Assembly: GCA_963971425.1 (NCBI GenBank)
Contig: OZ020525.1
Location: forward strand, 15,010,187 to 15,074,186
From: Bryoerythrophyllum caledonicum
Lineage: Eukaryota > Streptophyta > Bryopsida > Pottiales > Pottiaceae
DNA length: 64,000 bases
Direction of reading: 5' to 3'
The stretch's first letter is position 1; each line of letters begins with the position of its first letter. The notes under the pieces are model-generated. The model worked only from the letters and a program-made list of their open reading frames with translations. It was not told the origin of the DNA and made no database searches. Below, piece after piece: positions 10,810 to 20,767 of this stretch. The position numbers and the translations under genes are program-made.

Positions 10810-12190
10810 ATATCCTTAGAGCAGAACTTATGGCCATACACAAAACACTACAAATCATCACAACAAAATACAACAATGAACCCGCACACATTCACTGATT
10901 GTATCAATGCACTTTATCTACTAAACACCCAAATAACACACTCTACCCGCCACAACAGCCACCCCAACCAAACTATATTAATGTCAATGGTCCACATGTT
11001 ACAAAACCGAACACAGATAACAACCCTTCACAAAGTTAGAGCCCATGCCAATATCGATGGAAACGAACAAGCAGTTAAAATTGCAAAAGACGGCCGTGAA
11101 AAATCGCATAAAAATGCCAAACACTCGTACGAACATGCACATGCTACCCCATACTACTTCCAAAAAGAAGATTGGACTTCTAAAGAAGATACCCACGATA
11201 AAGGCCCGGTTTTATTCTTGAACAAATATCTCAAGAAACAAGACCTCTATAACAACCTTGACACAATTGCAGAAAACTTCCCTAATATAGAATGATGGGT
11301 TGGCAACAAAAAAATAGACAATGAACTCTCTACAAATTTTTGGAAGAATCCCATCATCTCTAACTCACAAATAACATGTCTCATCAAATTCAGTACTGGT
11401 CAATATATGGGAAATGCCCGAAAACAACTCTTCTTTGGAATAGAAAGTAGTATTACAATCCCTTATTGATGGCATCATAGAAAGTTGTAATATGTCTTTT
11501 GAGTGACATCACATACACTCCTTAATTGTCAAAAGACATAACAAAGCGGTATGGGAAATTCGAAAACTAATTACCTCCCATAACAAATCACGATGCTTTA
11601 TCCTCATGAATGCCGGCACCTTTAATAACAACCCACAAGGAAATACGGTCCCCCCTTGGCTACTCCCATGTACATGCGCAACTTAGGGCTGTCATTGTAC
11701 CGCCAGACTCAAAGCAGACATACTTTGCATTCGAGGCCTACCATACAATGACCCCGCACCCGACCACATTAACCAAGACTATACCATTCAATTCATCGAA
11801 CTCACATACTGTAATGATAGATTCTCCCCAGAAACAATTGGAAACAATATGAATAAATACCAACCCCTTATTGATGACATCATTGCCCTGGGATGGAAAG
11901 TGGACCCCCTTATTGTAATCACAACCGATGCTCGTGCCACCACCTTTATCCCATCTATAAAAAACCTTGAAGATACCTTTAAGATCTCCATCGAAGCAAT
12001 TTCACACACTTTCAATAACATTAACACCATTGCACTCAACATGCCATGTCCATTCTACTACACAAACGCAAAATTGAAAACAACCAAGCCCTCCCTGACA
12101 TGGTGTCTGGTGGGCATGGTCTTAGTGGTGGAACAAACAGACCCTTTATTCACGCCGGCCCCTTCGCGGACCGGCGTTCTTCTTCTTGCT
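10810..12190 (+). mobile_element. LINE 3' portion: RNase H and C-terminal domain, decayed
   Basis: Remnant of a non-LTR retrotransposon ORF2. 10810-11292 encodes an RNase H domain with TFTDCINALY and KVRAHANIDGNEQA, the second and last acidic sites of the fold. The frame continues past a TGA at 11293 (WVGNKKIDNELSTNFW). After frameshifts it resumes as the post-RNase H domain, which includes NKSRCFILMNAGTFNNNP, IELTYCNDRFSPETI, KYQPLIDDIIALGWKVDPL and SIKNLEDTFKISIEAI, up to about 12110. The reverse transcriptase and endonuclease regions are absent, consistent with 5' truncation. The 3' end carries a GC-rich hairpin and a (TTC)n tail. A second 3'-end copy lies inverted at 30565-30660. Confidence 0.8.
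12152..12189 (+). other. LINE 3' hairpin and (TTC)n tail
   Basis: ACGCCGG (12152-12158) pairs with CCGGCGT (12171-12177) around a short loop, and ttcttcttcttgc follows immediately. A 3'-terminal stem-loop plus a short simple-repeat tail is a known LINE feature that the element's reverse transcriptase recognises. The copy at 30565-30660 has the same arrangement. Confidence 0.7.
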
Positions 12191-12375
12191 TTAATTTTTT
12201 GGTGAAAAATACTCAAGGAATTTTAGGGGTATAGGTTGTAAAAAGAAATTTGTTGAAAATGTAATGATACGAAATTTTCTTGAACTTATATGAGGTGAAT
12301 GAAAAGTTAGAATGTATAAAAATTTCTCATTCCACACATCCACTTATACTAATGTAATGATTAATCCATGTATGA

Positions 12376-13413
12376 TTAATCTTCATCTGAGTCACTATCA
12401 CGTCTTTGACTTGGCCCAACGCTACTTGAGTACGGCCCGCTTGAATAAACATCATACAAGTTATTGTACTGTCTATTCATGTAGCGGGATTCATCTTCGA
12501 GCCTGCGGATGTACTCTTCCTGGCTCTGTATTGTGGCTTCATGCATTTGTCTCTCAAACTCGTCATCTTCATCCTCACGAGGTCGGAACGTTGGTGGAGG
12601 TGTGTTGTCACTCTCATATGTGCTCCGGCCATATCCATCGTACGAGACGGGTACATAGTTTGGGGTGTGCTGTTCTTCCTCTTTTTCCGGGGAATTAAGA
12701 CAAGACTCGTATGTATCCCTTGGATGCGTTGGCATATAGCTCTGAGGGGTGTTGATTCTTGTACCACATTGGCCGCCTTTGTAGTAATGGCTCTCACTTT
12801 TTCCACCAAATGATACTGGCGCGGAATCCATATCATTGCCATAGTTGTAGTCGTTGTAGTTATGGCCCTCGTACTCTTGTGGAGGTGTCCGCCGTTGTTG
12901 ATGGGCATCGGAATCGTCCCCGGATCTTCGGTTTGAGCAACGTGCCCAACAATCACTCAGTTGATTCCAGGTGGTTGGTATAAAATGCTGGCTTCGATCC
13001 AAGAGGGTGACAATACGACCCACCACGGTGCGCCAATCCACATCCTTGTGTAGGACAATTTCCGCCGAAACCATCGCCATATTTGAGTACAACATGATCT
13101 GCGGCCTTGAGTTGCGCACACCCACTGCAACTGTGACTTCATGATATCGATGTAGGAAATGGTCGCTCTGACAACTGCTCGCTAGACTTTCGCGCCACGG
13201 CCCTGATATCCTCGCTTGTGCCCTCAGCCACAACTTCATGAGGTGCTTCATCTTCACGTACCTCTTGCACATGGTGCAAGTCCAGAGCCTCTCTTCCTCA
13301 TCATGCCATCCATATTCTGCGACAACATCTAGATCGTCCGTTGCGTCCCAATCCATCTCGGGGGCTTTCCCCTTTAGAGCAACGGGCCAGTAGACCTTGG
13401 CATCTTCCCTAAT
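12376..13413 (-). CDS. BED-finger-like TE protein with Tyr/Asp-rich and coiled-coil tail
   Basis: Open frame of about 345 codons on the minus strand. It has no ATG at its upstream end. The frame opens just after tgttctaattag, a plausible splice acceptor at about 13414, so this looks like the last exon of a gene whose first exon lies further up. Near the N-terminus, ERLWTCTMCKRYVKMKHL resembles a BED-type zinc finger (C-x2-C then His), as in hAT-type transposon proteins. A region around MAMVSAEIVLHKDVDWRTVV follows and recurs in the decayed homologue at 15330-15634. Then come a low-complexity Tyr/Asp/Ser/Pro segment, a charged coiled-coil (EFERQMHEATIQSQEEYIRR) and a DSDSDED end. No transposase core is present. 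It sits between a GC-rich tract upstream and a LINE remnant downstream. An alternative is a host gene of unknown function, but the deleted copy at 4985-5900 argues for a repeat family. Confidence 0.55.
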   Translation of the reverse strand: MREDAKVYWPVALKGKAPEMDWDATDDLDVVAEYGWHDEEERLWTCTMCKRYVKMKHLMKLWLRAQARISGPWRESLASSCQSDHFLHRYHEVTVAVGVRNSRPQIMLYSNMAMVSAEIVLHKDVDWRTVVGRIVTLLDRSQHFIPTTWNQLSDCWARCSNRRSGDDSDAHQQRRTPPQEYEGHNYNDYNYGNDMDSAPVSFGGKSESHYYKGGQCGTRINTPQSYMPTHPRDTYESCLNSPEKEEEQHTPNYVPVSYDGYGRSTYESDNTPPPTFRPREDEDDEFERQMHEATIQSQEEYIRRLEDESRYMNRQYNNLYDVYSSGPYSSSVGPSQRRDSDSDED

Positions 13414-13539
13414 TAGAACAAACAATTAAATGAATTAAAGAAAATTAATTGAATTAAAAATTTATGAGTGCACTCAAGGGGGCGCAAACGATTTGGCAGA
13501 AAATGCCAAAGCGACCAGCTCGCCCACTAATGTGTGGGA

Positions 13540-14025
13540 GAATGGTTGGCCGTCCGCCTTTTAAGCCGACCAGAGATGGCGGACAGTCGGGGAATCGTCC
13601 GGGCCGTCCGATCGGATCTGTCCGCGGAGTCCGTTCGCGACCGTTGGATCGGACGGCCTCGGCAGTCCGCGGCCGACCCTGATCGGACGGCCTCCCCTCT
13701 TCGCTCTTTCACTTCTCTACGCTCCCTCCCCTCCCAACTCTCTCCCCTCCCAACTCCCTTTCCTTGTCCTCCACTTCCTTTTCTGGGACGGTTGACATTG
13801 CACGTGCACTCCAAATCAGGAGATTGAGTCACGTGCATTAATGGTCGGAGGAATGTCAGGAATATTTTATGCGCATTCACGAGGATATTCCATTGTGCAC
13901 GTGGAAGCACAAAATTATATAGTTTCTTAATAATGGTTCAACTTAAAATATCCTACATAACATATAAGAGATGCTCGTATCCTTTTTTAATCTTTGACGA
14001 ACCAGGAGGAAATTGGAATGGCCCA
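13540..14025 (-). repeat. GC-rich CGGACGGCC tract and 5' flank of the BED-finger ORF element
   Basis: 13540-13695 contains GGCCGTCCGATCGGATC and GATCGGACGGCCTC words. It is followed by a pyrimidine-rich CTCCCCTCC stretch and then 13788-14025, which matches 5655-5895. It probably holds the promoter or leader of the minus-strand ORF element. Confidence 0.6.
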
Positions 14026-14750
14026 CGGGCACAATGTTCCAAGGGCCAACTTCCAACGCATAGTTTTTGTTTTATTTGATCAAAACTTCTGACATATTGA
14101 TTGAACTGTTTCTTTGTATCGCTCCATTCTTTGCCTTTGGATTTTTTTATTACGCATTCAAACACATGTACATGTGTTCACCTGTTGTGCCATCCATCTT
14201 AGAGAATAATAATATTTGTTTATGCAATCCATCAACTGCAGTCTGCTCAGATTGATCCAATTGGCTTCAAAATTCACGCTCCAAATCAGCCTAGAGTAGC
14301 AAGATCCCCGTACATTTATGTTCCAAAAATGTTTGTTTCAACATATCTTACGAACAAATACAACAATAACCAATGGTCACCTCCCGATTAAATTGCATGT
14401 ACTTCTTGGGTGGACAACCTCCATCCTTGTCGTGGCTAAAGATATTCTTGTTCTTCTTCTTCCCCTTACAGCTGGAAGAAGGAGTAGAACCAATATGGGA
14501 ATCTAATCCTACTCAATTGGTGGGGTTGATGGTCTTTGGAGCATCCAAATCTTCATAGACCGGCCATTTGCCAAAGCCTTACCTTGAAGATATGGAAAAA
14601 ATATGTCCTAGAAAAATAAAATAAAACCTCCCTCCTTCAACTTGTAGACTTTTTACAAAACCTAGTTCCAAGCAAGACACGTTTTCACATGTGAGGACCA
14701 GGAGCCATTGTGAAAAGGATTGGAGGGGGGGTGCAAGCATTTGGCCTATT
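14026..14750. other. No recognised feature
   Basis: Unremarkable AT-rich sequence. Short ORFs show no family signature. Confidence 0.5.
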
Positions 14751-14754
14751 AATA

Positions 14755-14925
14755 CCCCGGTGAGACGTTCCCGTCCCCCCCTTGGACCCGTACGCACCCC
14801 TTCCCCAATTCTCGTTCACGTTCCTTTGAGAGACTTTTGGGCACCTCCTTGAGATGTTGGCGCACCCCCTTGTGACGTTTGCGCACCCCCCTGAGACATT
14901 TGCGCAACGCCCTGCGACATTTACG
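14755..14925. repeat. 21-bp minisatellite, about 8 degenerate units
   Basis: Units of the form TTGTGACGTTTGCGCACCCC repeat every 20-22 bp (gagacgttcccgtcc, gagatgttggcgcacc, gtgacgtttgcgcacc, gagacatttgcgcaac, gcgacatttacgtcc). Similar units reappear at 19320-19405, so the two arrays bracket the 15-19 kb remnant region. Confidence 0.8.
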
Positions 14926-14990
14926 TCCATACTATCTAAATCCAATTTGCAGCCATCCTTCTTCACTTTATTTTCTCCATTAAGGAATTT

Positions 14991-15145
14991 GGGCCTTCAA
15001 CTATCTCATGATGGCTAATTGCTGAATTTGTGGATGGGCTCCAAACTTATTATTTTCATAGGACATATCACCCCACAGAGGAATCCGGGCCTTCAAATAC
15101 CTTTTGGTGGCTGATTGCTGGACTTCTTAGTGGGCTTTTTTTACA
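14991..15145. repeat. 98-bp direct duplication
   Basis: gggccttcaactatct...gctaattgctg at 14991 recurs as gggccttcaaataccttt...gctgattgctg at 15089. The period is 98 bp, with two diverged copies. Confidence 0.7.
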
Positions 15146-15329
15146 CACTTGAGTTTACCAAAGGGCTTTGATGGAGGAAAATTGAGCGCCACGAGCGCCA
15201 CTCACCTAGGCAGAGCGGAAGAGACAAAGAGATTAGAGCCCAAAGCAAGGGGGGGGGGAACGATGAAGAAGCGGCTACATGTCTTGAACAACCCTACAAG
15301 CTTGGCATCCAGAGGTTAGGAGGATGAGC

Positions 15330-16284
15330 CACAGCCATGGAAATATTTCACATGCAAGGAATACATTGAATGGTGCCACATCACTAAGCAATTTCCGCAT
15401 GAGCGCCACAAATACCATTGTCATTTAGACAAGGCAAATTTAACTCATTGCATGAATGCAACGTTTGTTGAACGTTGTAAAGAAGTTTATCAAATTCTAT
15501 ACAAACTCAAGCATGTGGACCGCAATGAAGTACCTCTCTTCATTTGCAGAATGGTGTATGCCGAGGTGGTTCTTCACAAATTTGTTGATTCAACGACCAT
15601 AAAATTTGTGAAGAGTATTTTGATGCCGACGTAGAGGGACATCCTAAGTCGAAGGGGCATTCTCTGACGGTGGTTTGGGAAAAAGAATGAAGGTGAACAC
15701 AAGCAATAGAGAGTACAAGACATATGAATCAGAACAAAACTCTGATTCTGATGGTGCTTGCGAGCAAAGAGCGCCACGTAGAGTTGTAGCACAAGCCACT
15801 AGGACTGTAGTGGAAGAAAATTGTATGCCAGTGAAGATTGGACGACAATATGTTGATTAATACATGGACCTAGTGGACAACATTGGAAAGGTTCAAGTGA
15901 CAATGGAAGTCATCGTAGACATAGAAGAAGATATCGTGGAGGAACAATCAATGGTGGCCAAAATTAGACTTATCGTAGATCAAGGTGTGCCATTTGGCGT
16001 GCAAGGCGACTTAATTAATGAGATGGAGGAGTTGCAAAGTCACTTTGCAGAAAAGGATGGTCTCATAACGCAATTCCAAGAAACCATCCAAAATCTCATA
16101 TTGAAAACAATGATGAAGGACACAAAAATCACCAATTTGTGCAATGAGTTGCAACAAGGGCGACAAATGCACCAAGTCGAAGCGAGTCAACCAGTTGTGG
16201 TTGATGATGCCCTAGAGGTGGATGACACCATTATAAAAAATGTGGTTGTTATTGCAACGGTTGGTGTGTTGGAAGATATTTGCA
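15330..16284 (+). pseudogene. Decayed coiled-coil TE protein, 5' part
   Basis: Two coding segments in different frames. 15330-15634 has CKEYIEWCHITKQFP and MVYAEVVLHKFVDSTTIKF, the latter echoing MVSAEIVLHKDVDWRTVV of the ORF at 12376-13413. 15672-16284 is a second frame with an in-frame TAA at 15858-15860. It holds an acidic linker and a predicted coiled coil (LINEMEELQSHFAEKDGLIT). The inverted-repeat element at 16285-17763 interrupts the region right after this frame. Coding-like sequence resumes beyond it with a RING-like domain. Function is not recognised. It is probably a TE-borne gene related to the BED-finger ORF. Confidence 0.45.
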
Positions 16285-17763
16285 CACTACACTAAAGATG
16301 GCATTTAGTGTAGTGGACACTAAATGCGAACCCATACACTAATTGTCAACTTTACAATTAGTGTAGTGACCAAACTATACACTAAATGTCAACTACTACA
16401 CTAAATATCGATTCTAGTAAATAGTGGAACTTAGGTTTTTTTACATGTGGACGTTTAGTGTATGAAACATAGAAAATAATTATGTGCACATTTCAAGCAT
16501 CAAAGTAAAGAAGGTTACGAGTGCATTGAAAAAAAAAAAAATTTGCAAAAGAAAGATTGGAAAAAATATAACGTGGATATGGAACCAAAAAGAAATCCCG
16601 AAAGTAGAAAAAAATTAGAATGTGCATATGGAAGGAAATGAATTTGCAAATATAAAATTGGATAAATAAGAAATTGGAATTCAAAGGAAAGTGAGAGAAG
16701 AAAGATATATGGAAAATTAAAAAAACATAGATATAAAATAAATAAAAACTAAATAAATATTAAATAAACAAACATACAATAAATGTTCATTAAGTAAAAT
16801 ATATTGGATACTAAAATAATAAATATTATATAATGAAATTGGTAAAAAAAAACATTAAATAATCATGGATCATGATAAATGAATATACATCAAAATTAAG
16901 TATTCACAAAACTTACAAATATACAAAAGTATTATATTATATTTTAAAAATATTAAAATATTCATTAAAATCATGATATACAATCTATATTCATTAATAT
17001 CAATTGCGTATTAATTGAATATTAACTAAATACTAAGTAAATATTTATTAAATATATATTAAAAACTAGCTGAATATCATTTAAATATTAATTACATATT
17101 AAATAAATTGTAAATCAAATATTAATTGAATATTCATCAAATATTATTAAATATTCAGTACATATTCATGAAATACAAAGTGAATATCAACTACATATTT
17201 ATTAGATATTCAAAAATATTCACAAATAGTCATGAAACATTCATTAAATATTTATTAAATATTCATTGTAACCTCATTGAATATTCTTAAATTACTATTT
17301 ACATATTTAAATATTATTTACATACTAATGAAGTATTAAATAAGCATACATTACATATTGTTCAAATATAAAAAAATCATTATTTATATATAATGAAGAT
17401 TAGTTTGTTACTATCTTAGTATTATTTTAATATGATTTTAGTGTTATTTTAATATTATTTTAGTATTATTTTAAAATTATTTTATGAACTTTTTAACAAA
17501 TTTATGTGCGATGGTAGGTGGATGATTGGGGACTAAAACTAATTGTTAATTGTTCTAGAAATAGCGTACTAAGGTAGGTGGATGATTGGGGACTAAAACT
17601 AATTGTTAATTGTTCTAGAAATAGTGTACTAAGGTAGGTGGATGATTGGGGGTTATTATAAATGACAATGGCAGCTAACACTGATTGCCAACTTGTTCAC
17701 AAATAGTGTACTACGGTAATTACACTATTTGTACCATTACACTAAATGCCATCTTTAGTGTAG
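16285..17763. mobile_element. Non-autonomous CACTA-like inverted-repeat element, 1.48 kb
   Basis: CTACACTAAAGATGGC at 16287 continues for 26 bp and returns as its exact reverse complement ending at 17763. With the preceding CA the left end reads CACTACACTAAAG, a CACTA-type start. Each terminal repeat is self-complementary (TACACTAAA...TTTAGTGTA). Several subterminal copies of ACACTAAATG-type words follow (16330-16460, 17690-17760). The core is extremely AT-rich with many ATTAAATATTCATT-like words, and no transposase is encoded. A target duplication is not evident and the right end lacks the final TG, so superfamily assignment is tentative. Confidence 0.65.
17514..17650. repeat. 60-bp tandem repeat, 2.3 copies
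   Basis: ggtaggtggatgattgggg starts at 17514, 17574 and 17634. The first two 60-bp units are almost identical, and the third is cut short after about 17 bp. It lies inside the inverted-repeat element. Confidence 0.95.
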
Positions 17764-18229
17764 CTAAACAACAATAAGTTCCACTCATTTTGTCTCCAAT
17801 GGGCCCATGGGCGCAACCGTATGTGGACATCGATCACCCCCTTAATCAAGATTTGTTGTCATTTTCAACCAACGCAAAAATGTGGAAAGTGAAAGCATTG
17901 AGGAATGCAAATGATGCATTGCGCCTTCGTGTTTCAGCCTTGTCTTAAACATACTACTAATAGAAGGTGGCAACCATTCTCAGTGTTGATCGTGGTCGCC
18001 AGATGGCAATGGAATTCAAGAAGATTGACAATGAATACTTGCAACACAACATACGGAGGGATTTTGGCCTCGCATCTTTGGCTAATTAATATTATTTGTT
18101 TCCATCTGACTTACCAATGCAATCTTCTATTCCATCTCTTATTGGTTGGGAAAAGATGAATTTGAATCACACCAATGCAACGTTGTGCCACGATCTCCAA
18201 ATGAAGCCAGGAGTTAAAGGCATAAATAG

Positions 18230-18760
18230 TGGCCAAATCCTGCACCATGGGTGTTGAATGGAACGAAATGCGCAGTGTGTTACAATCCACTTGGCCCCAA
18301 GGATGGATGGGCACTTGAATCATGTCAATGCAAGTTCAATCCGATGTGTTTGATTAGCATGTTTTTTATTAGAAGATTTTATCCATGCTGCAAATCTCTG
18401 TTCCTCAAACTCCTTAATGAGGTATTTGGACTCACTCCGTACATGCCACCAAGCCACAAGAGAAATCCATAGAACACCCTTGGTGAAGCATATTGCAATC
18501 AATGGGGCAAAGATTTAATTTTGAGTTGGCGTGCCAATACTCATTTGGTGTTCAAAAATGATATGAGTGCAATGTTTAGGTAGAAGCAGAGCCATGAAGA
18601 GATTGAAAGGGTGTGCAAAATGATCATTGGATTGGCTTCTAGTGACTTAGGGAAGTGAAATTAATTTTTCCAAACTTTGGATGGATATTGGAATTCACAG
18701 AACAACCGATTTCAATTTGGTCAGCACCCTCAAGGCCTCCTATGGACAAAGAGGGGAAAT
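18230..18760 (+). pseudogene. RING-like zinc-finger remnant
   Basis: The frame from about 18251 reads TKCAVCYNPLGPKDGWALES then CQCKFNPMCLI and FYPCCKSLF, spacing like a RING or RING-variant finger: C-x2-C, then C-x-C, then a C-C pair. The frame continues through in-frame TAGs at about 18470 and 18590 with YCNQWGKDLILSWRANTHLVF and HEEIERVCKMIIGL, then shifts and ends with FQFGQHPQGLLW. The in-frame stops show it is dead. It lies downstream of the inverted-repeat element in the same orientation as 15330-16284, so both may be parts of one interrupted TE gene. The family beyond a RING-like finger is not recognised. Confidence 0.5.
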
Positions 18761-19059
18761 TGATTACAAGTCATGGTGATAATGCCAACATGGATAGCTG
18801 AATTGCAGTTTGGAACTTCATATAGATCTTTTAGAATGGATGGAGCAATGGAAAAAGATGTTGTTGACTATCATTTTGATGAGCATAGTCCATTGAGGTT
18901 GCAGATATTCAATCAATTGAGAAACTCTCAAATATTGCCTAATTCCACTGAAGTGGATGGTCCATTTCGGTAGACTCGAACAAGAGCAAGGTGCAATATT
19001 CTTTTAGACAATGGAGCGGAATCAAGTGGCACATGGATAGTAAATGAGAATGACTAGGC

Positions 19060-20767
19060 ATAGCTGGTAGTACATTAGTAGGAGGCCAATGACAACTACG
19101 CTTTTTATAAATTTTTGGTTTTGAATTCTTATGACATATTTTTTGCTTCACAATTATCCAAAACATTTTATAGTTCATGAATGGCGAGTATTTCACTAAG
19201 TGAATGGAAATTTTACACACTTGTCATTGCGGTGAGATCTAGTTTTTTAATTAGCCTTAAACAAATTCTTTTAACCTATGCGCCCAAGTTTTTAACTTGA
19301 GAGGCCTCCCAATCTCCAAACGGGCTCGCCCCCCCTTCTTAGACGCACGCGTCCCCCAAAGGTTTGCGCCTGTAGACGTTCGCACCTCCTTGGACATGTG
19401 GATTTCCATGTTATGAAGCACTTTTCCATGTCATCATATCATTCTAACTTTTGGTAAATCATAAGCAAAATAATGAACTCAGTCATTTTTTCTCCTCTCG
19501 GCTATGTTTGATATTTTTGGGGACCAACTAGTCTATCCGTCCGAAGTGCCGTCCAATTTACCAAAATTTAGGCAACATTGTCTGTCCTTTATGACAACCA
19601 TGATTAAGACCTCAATCCTAAATTCAATCACCTTCCAAAAATAAATCATAAATTCATGTTAGTACAATAATCTTTGTTGTTACTTTAATATTTAAACCTT
19701 ATCATGCTCAAATACAACACCATTCATGTAGAATACAATACCATTTTGCAACTTCTCAAGCATCTAGAAGATTCAATAATGATCCAAAGTAGAATTGTCA
19801 TATGTCATTGGATGGGGCTCAACACAAATACAAACTTTTGTAGCTATTATACACATCGATTCTTACACCTTGTATGTCAAATACACAGAAGACATCATGT
19901 TGCAACCCAAATATGGCTTCTCATACCTTCAACGCTTTAGTGCCCATGAGACCCAAAATGGAACTCTGGAGGTGTTAAAACTCAATTTACATGAAATCCT
20001 TGAGGAATTAGGTTGTAAAATGTGAAGTTTAGATTTGCAAACACATTACATGAACACTCTACAAAAATTATATCATGATTTGGAGTTATAGAACTCATGG
20101 AAAAGCTAGGAATACAACACAAAATACATCAAATACACTAAAATACTATGAATGTTGCATACTATGTTGTATTTTAATCACATGCAAAACGATTTTGGTT
20201 TTAAAAATTGATTGAAACTTGTCTTTAAGAAATACTTCATTGTTTTTTGATTCTTGATCTATCTCATCGCATACAAAACTTTTGTTCTAATTCAAATAAG
20301 TTTGGAACATTTTCGTATACTATCAAGTAGACAAAAGTAATAAAATCATCAATAGTCACATATAAATGTTTTCATCACATATGATATGTCAATACCGAGC
20401 TATCAACCTAGTGCACATGTGAACCTCTTTTATTCAAAGAACAAAAATTCTTGCAAGAATCTATTGATAGTTAATTTAGCATACCCTCCAAAGTTCACAA
20501 TTATCATACGGTAACTTTAAACATTATAATCTGTTCCATTAACTGTTGGATGTTGTGCAAATTTTCCCCCAAGTTTAGGTCATGGTGTGAGTTCAATTTT
20601 GTAGAGTTGGATAGTAAAATTAGGCATTCAATTTCCGTCAAATTAGTTCATAGAAAAAAATCAGCACATATCTTGGTATTTGGAGAAACATGACCTGGGC
20701 GATAAAGGGTTAAGGATCATATGCGACCAAAATCGGGTTGCCAGATCACTTCGGGGTTAAAGGTAAA
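19060..20767. other. AT-rich intergenic DNA with a minisatellite patch
   Basis: 19320-19405 contains a few degenerate GACGTTCGCACCTCC-type units related to the 14755-14925 array. The rest is AT-rich, with no gene seen. A TTAA-type terminus (GATAAAGGGTTAA) sits at about 20701, just downstream of the NPF gene's stop codon. Confidence 0.5.

Noticed and set aside
17514..17650. CRISPR-like direct repeats
   Set aside because: Contiguous tandem units without spacers, in a eukaryotic transposon; the same holds for the 5971, 53837 and 54265 arrays.
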